A stretch of 64,000 bases of DNA from Kribbella catacumbae DSM 19601 (lineage in GTDB: Bacteria; Actinomycetota; Actinomycetes; Propionibacteriales; Kribbellaceae): NCBI RefSeq assembly GCF_000372465.1, contig NZ_AQUZ01000007.1:95128-159127 (forward strand), written 5' to 3'. Below are positions 56,875 through 64,000 of the stretch, one piece after another (the stretch's first letter is position 1; each line of letters opens with the position of its first letter). Under the pieces are notes generated by a model. The model was not told where the DNA came from. It worked only from the letters and a program-made list of their open reading frames with translations, and did not search any database. The position numbers and the translations under genes are program-made.

Positions 56875-57897
56875 TCAGTCCTCCGAGGCCAACGTCACTT
56901 CGAGGCCGCCCAGCAGGGTGGCCGCGATGTTGTAGAGGAACGATCCGAGCGTCGCCAGCGCGGTGATGATCAGCACGTCGGCACAGGCCAGCAGGGTGGT
57001 GAATCCCATCACCTTGCCGGTGTTGATGTAGTTCTCGATCGCGAACGGCTCGGCTTCGGTGGTGCCGAGTACCTCGCGCACCGTGTTGTTGATGTTGTCG
57101 AAGACGCCGGCCGCACCGATCGCGGACCAGACGATGAAGACGGCCACCCAGGTGACGATGCCGAACGCGATCGACAGCAGGAACGCGGTCTTCATCACCG
57201 ACCACGGATCGAGCCGCGACACCCGCAGCCGCGCCTTGCGGGTCTGCGGCCGGCCCGAGGGCTTCGCGACAGGCTGGACGACCCGCTCGGGGGTCGCGCG
57301 CTTGGCCGTCGGCTCCGCGGCCAGTGCGGGCGGTGCCGGCGGAGCGGCCGGTGCCGCCTGCGGCTGCTTCGGCTGCTTCGCGGAGTCCTTCAGCGCGCTG
57401 GCCCGGTCGAGCACGGCCTGCTTGGCCGCGTTCAGCTTGTCCCCGAAGGTCTCGTTCGGAGTGTGGGTCGGGGTCGCCAACTTCCCCGTCTGCCCGTACG
57501 CCGATCCGCCGGGCTGGCCACCACTCGCCGGCAGCCGCGGCTCCGGGCGGCCCGGAGTACTGGGTGCTGGTCGCGGAGTGGTCGGTGCAGACCCGGCCGC
57601 GAACGGTGTCGATCCCGCGGCCGGTCTGACCGGCGGCTGCTGCGGTGGTCGCGCTGGCTGGGCAGTGGACCCACCCGGCGCCGACGGTCCGCCCGGACGA
57701 GGCTGCTGACGCGTCTCGCCGGGCCGCGGGCCGCTCGCAGTACCGGGTCTGGGCTGCTGGCCGTTGCCGTTCGTATTGCTACGGGAGGCCGGGGTGGCCG
57801 GTGGGGTGGACTGACCCGTCCCGGAGCCGCTCTGCGGCCGCTGGGACTTGGGGCTGTCCGCTCCATCAGGCCAGGTCGGCCTCGCGCGGTTGGTCAT
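56875..57897 (-). CDS. DUF3566 transmembrane protein downstream of gyrA
   Basis: 340 residues. The first ~215 are a disordered Pro/Gln/Ser/Ala-rich cytoplasmic region with several SGSGTG and PRPG-type repeats. The C-terminal ~120 form the DUF3566 domain with two transmembrane helices (RVSRLDPWSVMKTAFLLSIA; VMGFTTLLACADVLIITALA). Rv0007 and relatives hold the same place after gyrA and have been linked to stress survival. The ATG at 57897 overlaps the gyrA stop (TGATG). Confidence 0.92.
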   Translation of the reverse strand: MTNRARPTWPDGADSPKSQRPQSGSGTGQSTPPATPASRSNTNGNGQQPRPGTASGPRPGETRQQPRPGGPSAPGGSTAQPARPPQQPPVRPAAGSTPFAAGSAPTTPRPAPSTPGRPEPRLPASGGQPGGSAYGQTGKLATPTHTPNETFGDKLNAAKQAVLDRASALKDSAKQPKQPQAAPAAPPAPPALAAEPTAKRATPERVVQPVAKPSGRPQTRKARLRVSRLDPWSVMKTAFLLSIAFGIVTWVAVFIVWSAIGAAGVFDNINNTVREVLGTTEAEPFAIENYINTGKVMGFTTLLACADVLIITALATLGSFLYNIAATLLGGLEVTLASED

Positions 57898-60548
57898 CAG
57901 GTGCCCTCCTGGCCGGCTTCGTCATCTTCGACCGTAGCCGCGCCATCGACGTCCGTCGAATGCTGGTCATCTGTGCTGACGCTCCCAGGGGTGGTTTCGG
58001 TTGTCGCCCCGTCCACATCCTGGGCAACTTCTTCCGCACCCTCGACGCTTTCGAGTTCTTCGTCGCTCACCGCGAGGTCGGTGTTACGGGCGATCGCGAC
58101 GACGGCATCGGACTCGCCGACCCCGGCGAACTTCACGCCCATCGTGTCGCGGCCCTTCACCGGCACACTGTCCACCCGGCTGCGGACGACCTGGCCGCTG
58201 TTCTTGATCGCGAGCACCTGGTCGGCGTCGACGACGATCAGCGCGCCGACCAGCGAACCGCGCTCGTCGTTCAGCTTGACCGCCTTGATGCCCAGCCCGC
58301 CACGACCCTGCTGCCGGTACTCCGATACGCGGCTGCGCTTGGCGTAGCCCGCGTCGGTCACGGTGAAGACGTACTGCGTGTCCTCCTCCGAGCCGGCCTG
58401 GATGACGGCCATCGACAGCAGCTCGTCGCCGTGTCGGAACTTCATCCCGGTCACGCCGGAGGTGGCCCGGCCCATCGGCCGCAGCTGCTCGTCGTTCGCG
58501 GTGAAGCGGATCGACTGGCCCTTCCGGGAGACCAGCATCAGGTCGTCCTCGGCCGAAGCCAGCTCGGCGCCGATCAGCTCGTCGTCCTCGTCGCGGAAGT
58601 TGACCGCGATGATGCCGCTCTGCCGGGCCGAGTCGTAGTCGGTCAGCGCCGACTTCTTCACCAGGCCGCGCTTGGTGGCGAGCAGCAGGTACGGCTCCTG
58701 CTCGTAGTCGCGCAGCGTCAGAACCTGCGCGATCTCCTCATCCGGCTGGAAGGACAGCAGGCCGGCCACGTGCGAGCCCTTGGCGTCGCGCGCCGATTCC
58801 GGCAGCTGCCACACCTTGGCCCGGTAGACCCGGCCCTTGGTGGTGAAGAACAGCATCCAGTGGTGGTTCGTGGTGGCGAAGAAGTGCCCGATCTCGTCCT
58901 CGGCCCGCATGGTCGCCCCGCGGACGCCCTTTCCGCCACGGTTCTGGGTGCGGTACAGGTCGGTCTTGGTGCGCTTCGCGTAGCCGCCGCGGGTGATCGT
59001 GACGATCACTTCCTCGTCCGGGACCAGGTCCTGGACAGACAGGTCGCCATCGGCCGCGATGATCTCGGTACGCCGCTCGTCGCCGTACCGCTCGACGATC
59101 TCGGCCAGCTCGTCGCGGACGATGTTCCGCTGCCGGACCGGGTCGGCGAGGATGTCCTCGAGGTCGGCGATGACGACCTCGAGCTCGTTCAGCCGGTCGA
59201 TGATCTTCTGCCGCTCCAGGGCGGCCAGCCGGCGCAGCTGCATGTCCAGGATCGCCTGCGCCTGGATCTCGTCGATCTCCAGCAGCGAGATCAGGCCGCC
59301 GCGGGCCTCCTCGACGTCCGGGCTGCGGCGGATCAGCGCGATGACCTCGTCCAGCGCGTCCAGCGCCTTCACCAGACCGCGGTAGATGTGCGCCTGCTTC
59401 TCGGCCTCACGGAGGCGGTACCGGGTCCGCCGCTGAATGACCTCGATCTGGTGGTCGATCCAGTGCGTGATGAACAGGTCCACGCTGAGCGTGCGCGGTA
59501 CGCCGTCGACCAGCGCGAGCATGTTGCAGCCGAAGGTGTCCTGCAGCTGGGTGTGCTTGTAGAGGTTGTTCAGCACGACCCGCGGCTGGGCGTCGCGCTT
59601 CAGCACGATCACCAGGCGCTGACCGGTCCGGGACGAGGTGTCGTCGCGGATGTCGGCGATGCCGGTCATCTTGCCGGTGTTCACCAGTTCGGCGATCTTC
59701 TGCGCCAGGTTGTCCGGGTTGACCATGTAGGGCAGCTGGCTGACGACCAGGCTGGTCCGGCCCTTGGCGTCCTCCTCGACGTCCACGACCGCGCGCATCG
59801 TGACCGAGCCACGGCCGGTGCGGTAGGCGTCGTCGATGCCCTTGTAGCCGACGATCAGGGCGCCGTTCGGGAAGTCCGGTCCCTTGATGTTCTCCATGCA
59901 CGCTGCCAGGACCTCTTCCTGGGTGGCGTCCGGGTGCTCGAGGCACCACTGCGCCGCGGCGGCAACCTCGCGCAGGTTGTGCGGAGGGATCATCGTCGCC
60001 ATGCCGACCGCGATCCCGGCCGAGCCGTTCACCAGCAGGTTCGGGAACCGGCTGGGCAGGATCACCGGCTCCTGCGAGCGGCCGTCGTAGTTGGGGCGGA
60101 AGTCGACCGTCTCCTGGTCGATGTCGCGCACCATCTCCATCGCCAGCGGCGCCAGCCGGCACTCGGTGTACCGCATCGCGGCCGCCGGGTCGTTACCCGG
60201 CGAACCGAAGTTGCCCTGGCCCTGGATCATCGGGGCACGCATCACCCAAGGCTGCGCGAGCCGGACCAGGGTGTCGTAGATCGCCGAGTCGCCGTGCGGG
60301 TGGTACTGACCCATCACGTCACCGACGACGCGTGAGCACTTGGAGAAGCCGCGATCCGGGCGGTAGCCACCGTCGTACATCGCGTAGAGGATGCGGCGGT
60401 GCACCGGCTTGAGGCCGTCACGGACCTCGGGCAGCGCGCGGCCGACGATGACGGCCATCGCGTAGTCGAGGTACGACTGCTGCATCTCCGTCTGCAGATC
60501 GAGGGGCTCGATCCGGTCGTGTCCCGGAGAAATGGGGGTCTCGGTCAT
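57897..60548 (-). CDS. gyrA: DNA gyrase subunit A
   Basis: 883 residues. Catalytic Tyr127 in [10 protein letters not shown]; quinolone-resistance region [10 protein letters not shown] (83-92) with Ser88 and Asp92, the residues usual in quinolone-susceptible enzymes, whereas mycobacteria have Ala at the Ser position. The C-terminal beta-pinwheel has the GyrA-box-like [10 protein letters not shown] and further repeats with GYAKRSR. An acidic tail follows. With GyrB it introduces negative supercoils. 81 bp separate it from gyrB; the DUF3566 gene follows by TGATG. Confidence 0.98.
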   Translation of the reverse strand: MTETPISPGHDRIEPLDLQTEMQQSYLDYAMAVIVGRALPEVRDGLKPVHRRILYAMYDGGYRPDRGFSKCSRVVGDVMGQYHPHGDSAIYDTLVRLAQPWVMRAPMIQGQGNFGSPGNDPAAAMRYTECRLAPLAMEMVRDIDQETVDFRPNYDGRSQEPVILPSRFPNLLVNGSAGIAVGMATMIPPHNLREVAAAAQWCLEHPDATQEEVLAACMENIKGPDFPNGALIVGYKGIDDAYRTGRGSVTMRAVVDVEEDAKGRTSLVVSQLPYMVNPDNLAQKIAELVNTGKMTGIADIRDDTSSRTGQRLVIVLKRDAQPRVVLNNLYKHTQLQDTFGCNMLALVDGVPRTLSVDLFITHWIDHQIEVIQRRTRYRLREAEKQAHIYRGLVKALDALDEVIALIRRSPDVEEARGGLISLLEIDEIQAQAILDMQLRRLAALERQKIIDRLNELEVVIADLEDILADPVRQRNIVRDELAEIVERYGDERRTEIIAADGDLSVQDLVPDEEVIVTITRGGYAKRTKTDLYRTQNRGGKGVRGATMRAEDEIGHFFATTNHHWMLFFTTKGRVYRAKVWQLPESARDAKGSHVAGLLSFQPDEEIAQVLTLRDYEQEPYLLLATKRGLVKKSALTDYDSARQSGIIAVNFRDEDDELIGAELASAEDDLMLVSRKGQSIRFTANDEQLRPMGRATSGVTGMKFRHGDELLSMAVIQAGSEEDTQYVFTVTDAGYAKRSRVSEYRQQGRGGLGIKAVKLNDERGSLVGALIVVDADQVLAIKNSGQVVRSRVDSVPVKGRDTMGVKFAGVGESDAVVAIARNTDLAVSDEELESVEGAEEVAQDVDGATTETTPGSVSTDDQHSTDVDGAATVEDDEAGQEGT

Positions 60549-60629
60549 CTGGTGCTCGTCCCGTTCGTGTCAGTACGTCGGTGAGGTCGGCGCTGCGAGG
60601 AGTGCACCCGGGCAGAACCCGGGCGACCC

Positions 60630-62669
60630 TCAGATATCAAGGAACCGAACGTCCTTGGCATTGCGCTGGATGAAGTTGCGGCGGGCCTCGATGTCGTCAC
60701 CCATCAATGTCGCGAAGGTCTCGTCGGCGCGGGCGGCGTCGTCCAGGGTGATCTGCAGCAGCACCCGGTTGGCCGGGTCCATCGTGGTCTCCCACAGTTC
60801 CTGCGCGTTCATCTCGCCCAGACCCTTGTAGCGCTGGATCGCGTTGTCCTTCGGCAGTTTCTTGCCTGCCTCGACGCCGGCCTCGATCAGGCCGTCCTTC
60901 TCCCGCTCGGTGTAGGCGAGCTCGGGTGCCTGGTTGCTCCAGCGGATCTTGTACAGCGGCGGCTGCGCGGCGTACACGTGACCGCCCTCGATCAGCGGCC
61001 GCATGAAGCGGAACAGCAGCGTGAGCAGCAGCGTCCGGATGTGCTGGCCGTCGACGTCGGCGTCGGCCATGATCACGATCTTGTGGTAGCGCAGCTTCTC
61101 CTCGTCGAAGTCCTCGTGAATCCCGGTGCCGAGGGCGGAGATGATCGCCAGTACCTCGTTGTTCTGCAGGACCCGGTCGATCCGCGCCTTCTCGACGTTC
61201 AGGATCTTGCCCCGGATCGGCAGGATCGCCTGGTACTTCGGATCGCGGCCACCCTTGGCGGAGCCACCGGCCGAGTCACCCTCGACGATGTAGACCTCGC
61301 ACTCCTCCGGGTTGGTCGACTGGCAGTCGGACAGCTTGCCCGGCAGACCGCCGCCACCCAGCAGGCCCTTGCGGTTGCGGGCCAGGTCGCGCGCCTTACG
61401 GGCGGCGATCCGGGCACTCGCGGCCGCGGTGGCCTTGCGGATGATCTCGCGACCTTCCTGCGGGTTCTGCTCGAACCAGGCACCCAGCCGGTCGTTCACG
61501 ACCCGCTGGACGAAGCCCTTCACCTCGGTGTTGCCGAGCTTGGTCTTCGTCTGGCCCTCGAACTGCGGCTCGCCCAGCTTGACCGAGATGATCGCGGTCA
61601 GGCCCTCGCGGACGTCGTCGCCGGTGAGCCTGTCCTCCTTCTTCTTGATCATGCCCTGGTCCTCGCCGAACGAGTTGACCAGTGAGGTGAGCGCGGCCCG
61701 GAAGCCCTCTTCGTGGGTGCCGCCCTCGTGCGTGTTGATCGTGTTCGCGAAGGTGTGCACCGACTCCTGGAACGAGCCGCTCCACTGCATCGCCACCTCC
61801 AGGCTGAGCGCGTTGTCGCCCTGGGCCGCCTCGAAGGCGATCACATCGCGGTGCACGGTCTCGCGGATGCCGGTCAGGTACTTGACGTAGTCGACCAGGC
61901 CGTCGTCGTACTTGAACGACTGCTCGGCCGGCTGACCGTCCTCGGTGAGCTCCAGGCGCTCGTCGCGGATCACGAGCTCGAGTCCCTTGTTCAGGAACGC
62001 GTACTCGCGGAAGCGGGTGGTCAGCGTCTCGAAGGAGAACGTCGTCGACTCGAAGACGCCCGGGCTCGGCCAGAAGGTGATCGTGGTGCCGTTGGAGTCC
62101 GACGTACCGACGTCGGCGAGGTCCGCGTCCGGGACACCGACGCTGAAGGACTGGGTGTAGGCCTTGCCGTTCTTGTTGACGTCCACCCGGAGCCGGTCGG
62201 ACAGCGCGTTCACGACAGAGACGCCGACGCCGTGCAGGCCACCGGACACCTTGTACCCGCCGCCGCCGAACTTTCCACCGGCGTGCAGGACGGTCAGGAC
62301 GACAGTGACGGCCGGCTTGCCCTCGGACTCGACGATGTCGACGGGGATGCCACGGCCGTTGTCGACGACGCGGACGCCGCCATCGGGCAGCAGGGTGACC
62401 ACGATCTTGTCGCAGAAGCCGGCCAGCGCCTCGTCCACCGCGTTGTCGACGACCTCGGTGACGAGATGGTGCAGACCACGCTCACCGGTGGACCCGATGT
62501 ACATCCCCGGCCGCTTGCGGACCGCATCCAGGCCTTCGAGGACCTGGATCGCGCTGGCGTCGTATTCCTTCTCGACCGCGCTGGACTGGATTTCACTGAG
62601 AGGTACTTCTTCGAAACCGGTGCTGTCGGCGGACGTTGTTTCGTCGATCTCGGTCGGCTCGTCGGTCAC
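60630..62669 (-). CDS. gyrB: DNA gyrase subunit B
   Basis: 679 residues. GHKL ATPase: [18 protein letters not shown] Asn/Asp ([14 protein letters not shown]), [11 protein letters not shown] and [20 protein letters not shown]. The TOPRIM domain has [20 protein letters not shown] and [20 protein letters not shown]. The last residues, [10 protein letters not shown], are the standard C-terminus. The GTG at 62669 (VTDEPTE) has GAGGAGG ten bases upstream. The mRNA leader carries several stem-loops. Unusually, recF and DUF721 are not immediately upstream; two divergent membrane-protein genes stand there. Confidence 0.98.
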   Translation of the reverse strand: MTDEPTEIDETTSADSTGFEEVPLSEIQSSAVEKEYDASAIQVLEGLDAVRKRPGMYIGSTGERGLHHLVTEVVDNAVDEALAGFCDKIVVTLLPDGGVRVVDNGRGIPVDIVESEGKPAVTVVLTVLHAGGKFGGGGYKVSGGLHGVGVSVVNALSDRLRVDVNKNGKAYTQSFSVGVPDADLADVGTSDSNGTTITFWPSPGVFESTTFSFETLTTRFREYAFLNKGLELVIRDERLELTEDGQPAEQSFKYDDGLVDYVKYLTGIRETVHRDVIAFEAAQGDNALSLEVAMQWSGSFQESVHTFANTINTHEGGTHEEGFRAALTSLVNSFGEDQGMIKKKEDRLTGDDVREGLTAIISVKLGEPQFEGQTKTKLGNTEVKGFVQRVVNDRLGAWFEQNPQEGREIIRKATAAASARIAARKARDLARNRKGLLGGGGLPGKLSDCQSTNPEECEVYIVEGDSAGGSAKGGRDPKYQAILPIRGKILNVEKARIDRVLQNNEVLAIISALGTGIHEDFDEEKLRYHKIVIMADADVDGQHIRTLLLTLLFRFMRPLIEGGHVYAAQPPLYKIRWSNQAPELAYTEREKDGLIEAGVEAGKKLPKDNAIQRYKGLGEMNAQELWETTMDPANRVLLQITLDDAARADETFATLMGDDIEARRNFIQRNAKDVRFLDI

Positions 62670-62689
62670 CGGCTGTTGTCCTCCTCGGA

Positions 62690-62776
62690 CCCCGCGTACA
62701 CGGGGCATCGATGCACAGTAGAAGCCGCCCCTACTGTGTTCATCAGCGGTGCGGCTTTCTCAACTGTTCCATCTTA
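62690..62776 (-). promoter_or_regulatory. gyrB promoter and structured 5' leader
   Basis: On the gyrB strand TAAGAT (62776-62771) is a plausible -10. The leader then has AAGCCGC (62757-62751), CACAGTAG (62738-62731), GCGGCTT (62728-62722), CTACTGTG (62721-62714) and the hairpin CCCCG-TGTACG-CGGGG (62705-62690), just before the GAGGAGG site. The first and third elements pair, as do the second and fourth, giving interleaved stems: a pseudoknot or two alternative folds. The rest of the 320-bp gyrB upstream spacer shows no gene. Confidence 0.5.
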
Positions 62777-62989
62777 CCCGTCGACCGAAGCAGAACCTGC
62801 CATGAGGGGCCCCCAATCGCGGACAGGGCGTCTTTTCGGACTCCTCGCCATGTCCCCCCACGCGGGGTGGGTGCTCGGAAAGCGCTCATGGCGCTCAGTG
62901 GCTTCTGGCCGGATCACCCCTGACTGTCTGCGGACCGAGACTGGATCGGCCCGCGACCACCGGCCCTGCTGCCCCTTAGGATCGCTGCC

Positions 62990-63616
62990 GTGGAAAGTCT
63001 CGACGACGTCATCGACGCCATGATCGCCGACAAGGTGATCCACCGGCACCGCCGGAAGTGGCTGATCGCGCTCGCCCTCGTCGTCGTGCTCGCGGTGGTC
63101 ATCTTCTTCACCGGGGGCTGGAAGGAGAAGCAGGGCCGCAAAGTCGACACGATGGACGCTCCGGTCACGATCGAGGCGGGCCGGTACGAGGTCGGCATCA
63201 GTAAGGCCACCATCTGGCGGACGCCGAAGACCGAGTACAGCCCGGCGAAGTCCCGGCTCGAGGTCGAACTCCAACTGAAGAACATCGACGAGGAGGAACG
63301 CGCTAGCCACCGCTTCGACAGCATGCTGCTGAGGTGGGTGATCGCCGGCAAGGACCCCGTCCAGCCCGCGGGCGTGAGCTGCAAGGACGAGATCGGCTAT
63401 GTCCTCGTCTACGGCCTGCCCGCCGAGACGTGCATCGCGAAGTTCGACGTGTCGCCCAACTTCAGCACGGACATGACCGAGATCGGCATACTCGCCGAGA
63501 CCTACAAGTCCGATAGCGGCCTGTTCGGCGCGACGGACAAGGCGTACTGGCAGAGCGAGACGGCGGTGGCCGTGGTCCGGGTACCGACCACGATCGAGAC
63601 GGAGACCGACGAATGA
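62990..63616 (+). CDS. Membrane-anchored hypothetical protein
   Basis: 208 residues with a short cytoplasmic N-terminus (ESLDDVIDAMIADKVIHRHR), one transmembrane helix (about 24-41, LIALALVVVLAVVIFFTG) and an extracellular beta-rich domain with two cysteines (SCKDE, ETCIAKF). It resembles telokin/DUF4352-like immunoglobulin-type domains in layout, not clearly in sequence. The GTG at 62990 is divergent from gyrB. The stop overlaps the next gene by ATGA. Confidence 0.7.
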   Translation: MESLDDVIDAMIADKVIHRHRRKWLIALALVVVLAVVIFFTGGWKEKQGRKVDTMDAPVTIEAGRYEVGISKATIWRTPKTEYSPAKSRLEVELQLKNIDEEERASHRFDSMLLRWVIAGKDPVQPAGVSCKDEIGYVLVYGLPAETCIAKFDVSPNFSTDMTEIGILAETYKSDSGLFGATDKAYWQSETAVAVVRVPTTIETETDE

Positions 63617-64000
63617 AGCTGTATCGGCCCGCGACGGTGCTCGTCGGCATCTTGTTCGTCCTGCTCGGCGGGCTGACCCGCCTCGCCGGACCGGACCAGG
63701 TGTTCGAGGAGGACAACCGCGTGGTGAAGCGCGGCACCATCGGCCAGGCGGTTCCGTACGGCGATTCGACCGTCACCGTGCATCGAATGAAGTTCGCTCG
63801 GGCCTACCTGACCGGGGAGACCGGTAAGAAGGCGGTCGAGACGAGCGGGATCTATGTCGCACTTGAGTACGGCACGGTGCAGGGCACCCAGGACATCTCC
63901 AGCCCGAATGGCCAACTGACCACCGACAAGGGCACCGTCTACCTGCCGATCGCCGAAACCTATGGCAGCGACATCGACTTCCCCGCGCCGGGCTTCGGCG
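63613..64000 (+). CDS. Membrane-anchored hypothetical protein, cut by the window end
   Basis: At least 129 codons. Starts MKLYRPATVLVGILFVLLGG, an N-terminal signal/anchor, then an extracellular beta-rich part (TVTVHRMKFARAYLTGETGK, IYVALEYGTVQGTQD). Similar in design to the preceding protein and probably a partner or distant paralogue: both carry a single anchor and a domain that begins with a short charged strand. ATGA overlap shows coupling. No family recognised. Confidence 0.65.
   Translation, partial: MKLYRPATVLVGILFVLLGGLTRLAGPDQVFEEDNRVVKRGTIGQAVPYGDSTVTVHRMKFARAYLTGETGKKAVETSGIYVALEYGTVQGTQDISSPNGQLTTDKGTVYLPIAETYGSDIDFPAPGFG

Noticed and set aside
57645..60335. An 896-codon open frame on the plus strand opposite gyrA
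   Set aside because: It is the mirror of gyrA in a high-GC genome; composition is His/Arg/Val/Asp-rich with no domains, and gyrA is certain on the other strand.

Overview
The window is high-GC actinobacterial DNA with strong third-position GC, many GTG starts and many ATGA, GTGA or TGATG gene junctions. The outer parts match the conserved replication-origin-proximal block of Actinomycetota: pstP-rodA-pbpA-pknB-pabA-DUF881-crgA at the left, rhomboid-ppiA in the middle, and gyrB-gyrA-DUF3566-tRNA-Ile-DLW39-tRNA-Ala at the right. An arabinan-degradation cluster, three DUF4328 proteins and several sugar or glycerol redox genes make a Nocardioidaceae/Kribbella-like organism (Propionibacteriales) my best guess, but that is inference. 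The origin itself and dnaA/dnaN/recF are not in the window.

Layout. 0-8.2 kb: cell-wall growth and Ser/Thr phospho-signalling (PstP, RodA, PbpA, PknB), then PabA/TrpG, a DUF881 protein and CrgA. 8.2-15.8 kb: an iron-siderophore binding lipoprotein under a DtxR/IdeR-type operator, a cluster of three perfect DnaA boxes, a small EXLDI regulator with a drug-type ABC exporter, and a PNPOx-like/MocR pair. 15.75-19.11 kb: an accessory patch whose ends are two 103-bp imperfectly palindromic direct repeats. It carries a truncated antitoxin remnant, a three-gene DUF6879/Scr1-type regulator operon and a HigBA-like toxin-antitoxin pair. 19.1-28.3 kb: an arabinan utilisation regulon (two GH43 enzymes, sugar ABC importer, GH51 arabinofuranosidase, LacI regulator). 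28.3-34.3 kb: secreted M14 carboxypeptidase, FAD monooxygenase/TetR pair, rhomboid, PpiA and a DUF5324-like protein. 34.4-43.5 kb: Ogt, two DUF4328 proteins (one with a long Tyr/Ser-rich tail), a TIM-barrel isomerase, an F420-type PNPOx/TetR/aldo-keto reductase unit, a Trp-rich micro-ORF, QueA and an SDR. 43.5-54.8 kb: a doubly frameshifted secreted carbohydrate-active pseudogene, an AgpS-like flavoprotein/TetR/GlpD group, a third DUF4328 protein, a PP2C, an epimerase, a pentapeptide protein, VanZ, a GNAT, and two broken genes. 54.8-64 kb: a MazG-like pyrophosphohydrolase, the tRNA and gyrase block, and two membrane-anchored proteins, the last cut by the window edge.

Compared with the compact order known in mycobacteria, this block has been opened by about 24 kb between crgA and the rhomboid gene and about 22 kb between ppiA and the tRNA/gyrA part. 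pknA is absent. The inserted DNA holds most of the broken genes and repeats. The most unusual signals are intergenic: long near-perfect inverted repeats, two of which form one family with compensatory arm changes; the 103-bp palindromic repeats beside TA loci; DnaA-box clusters away from the origin; and a possible alternative-fold gyrB leader.
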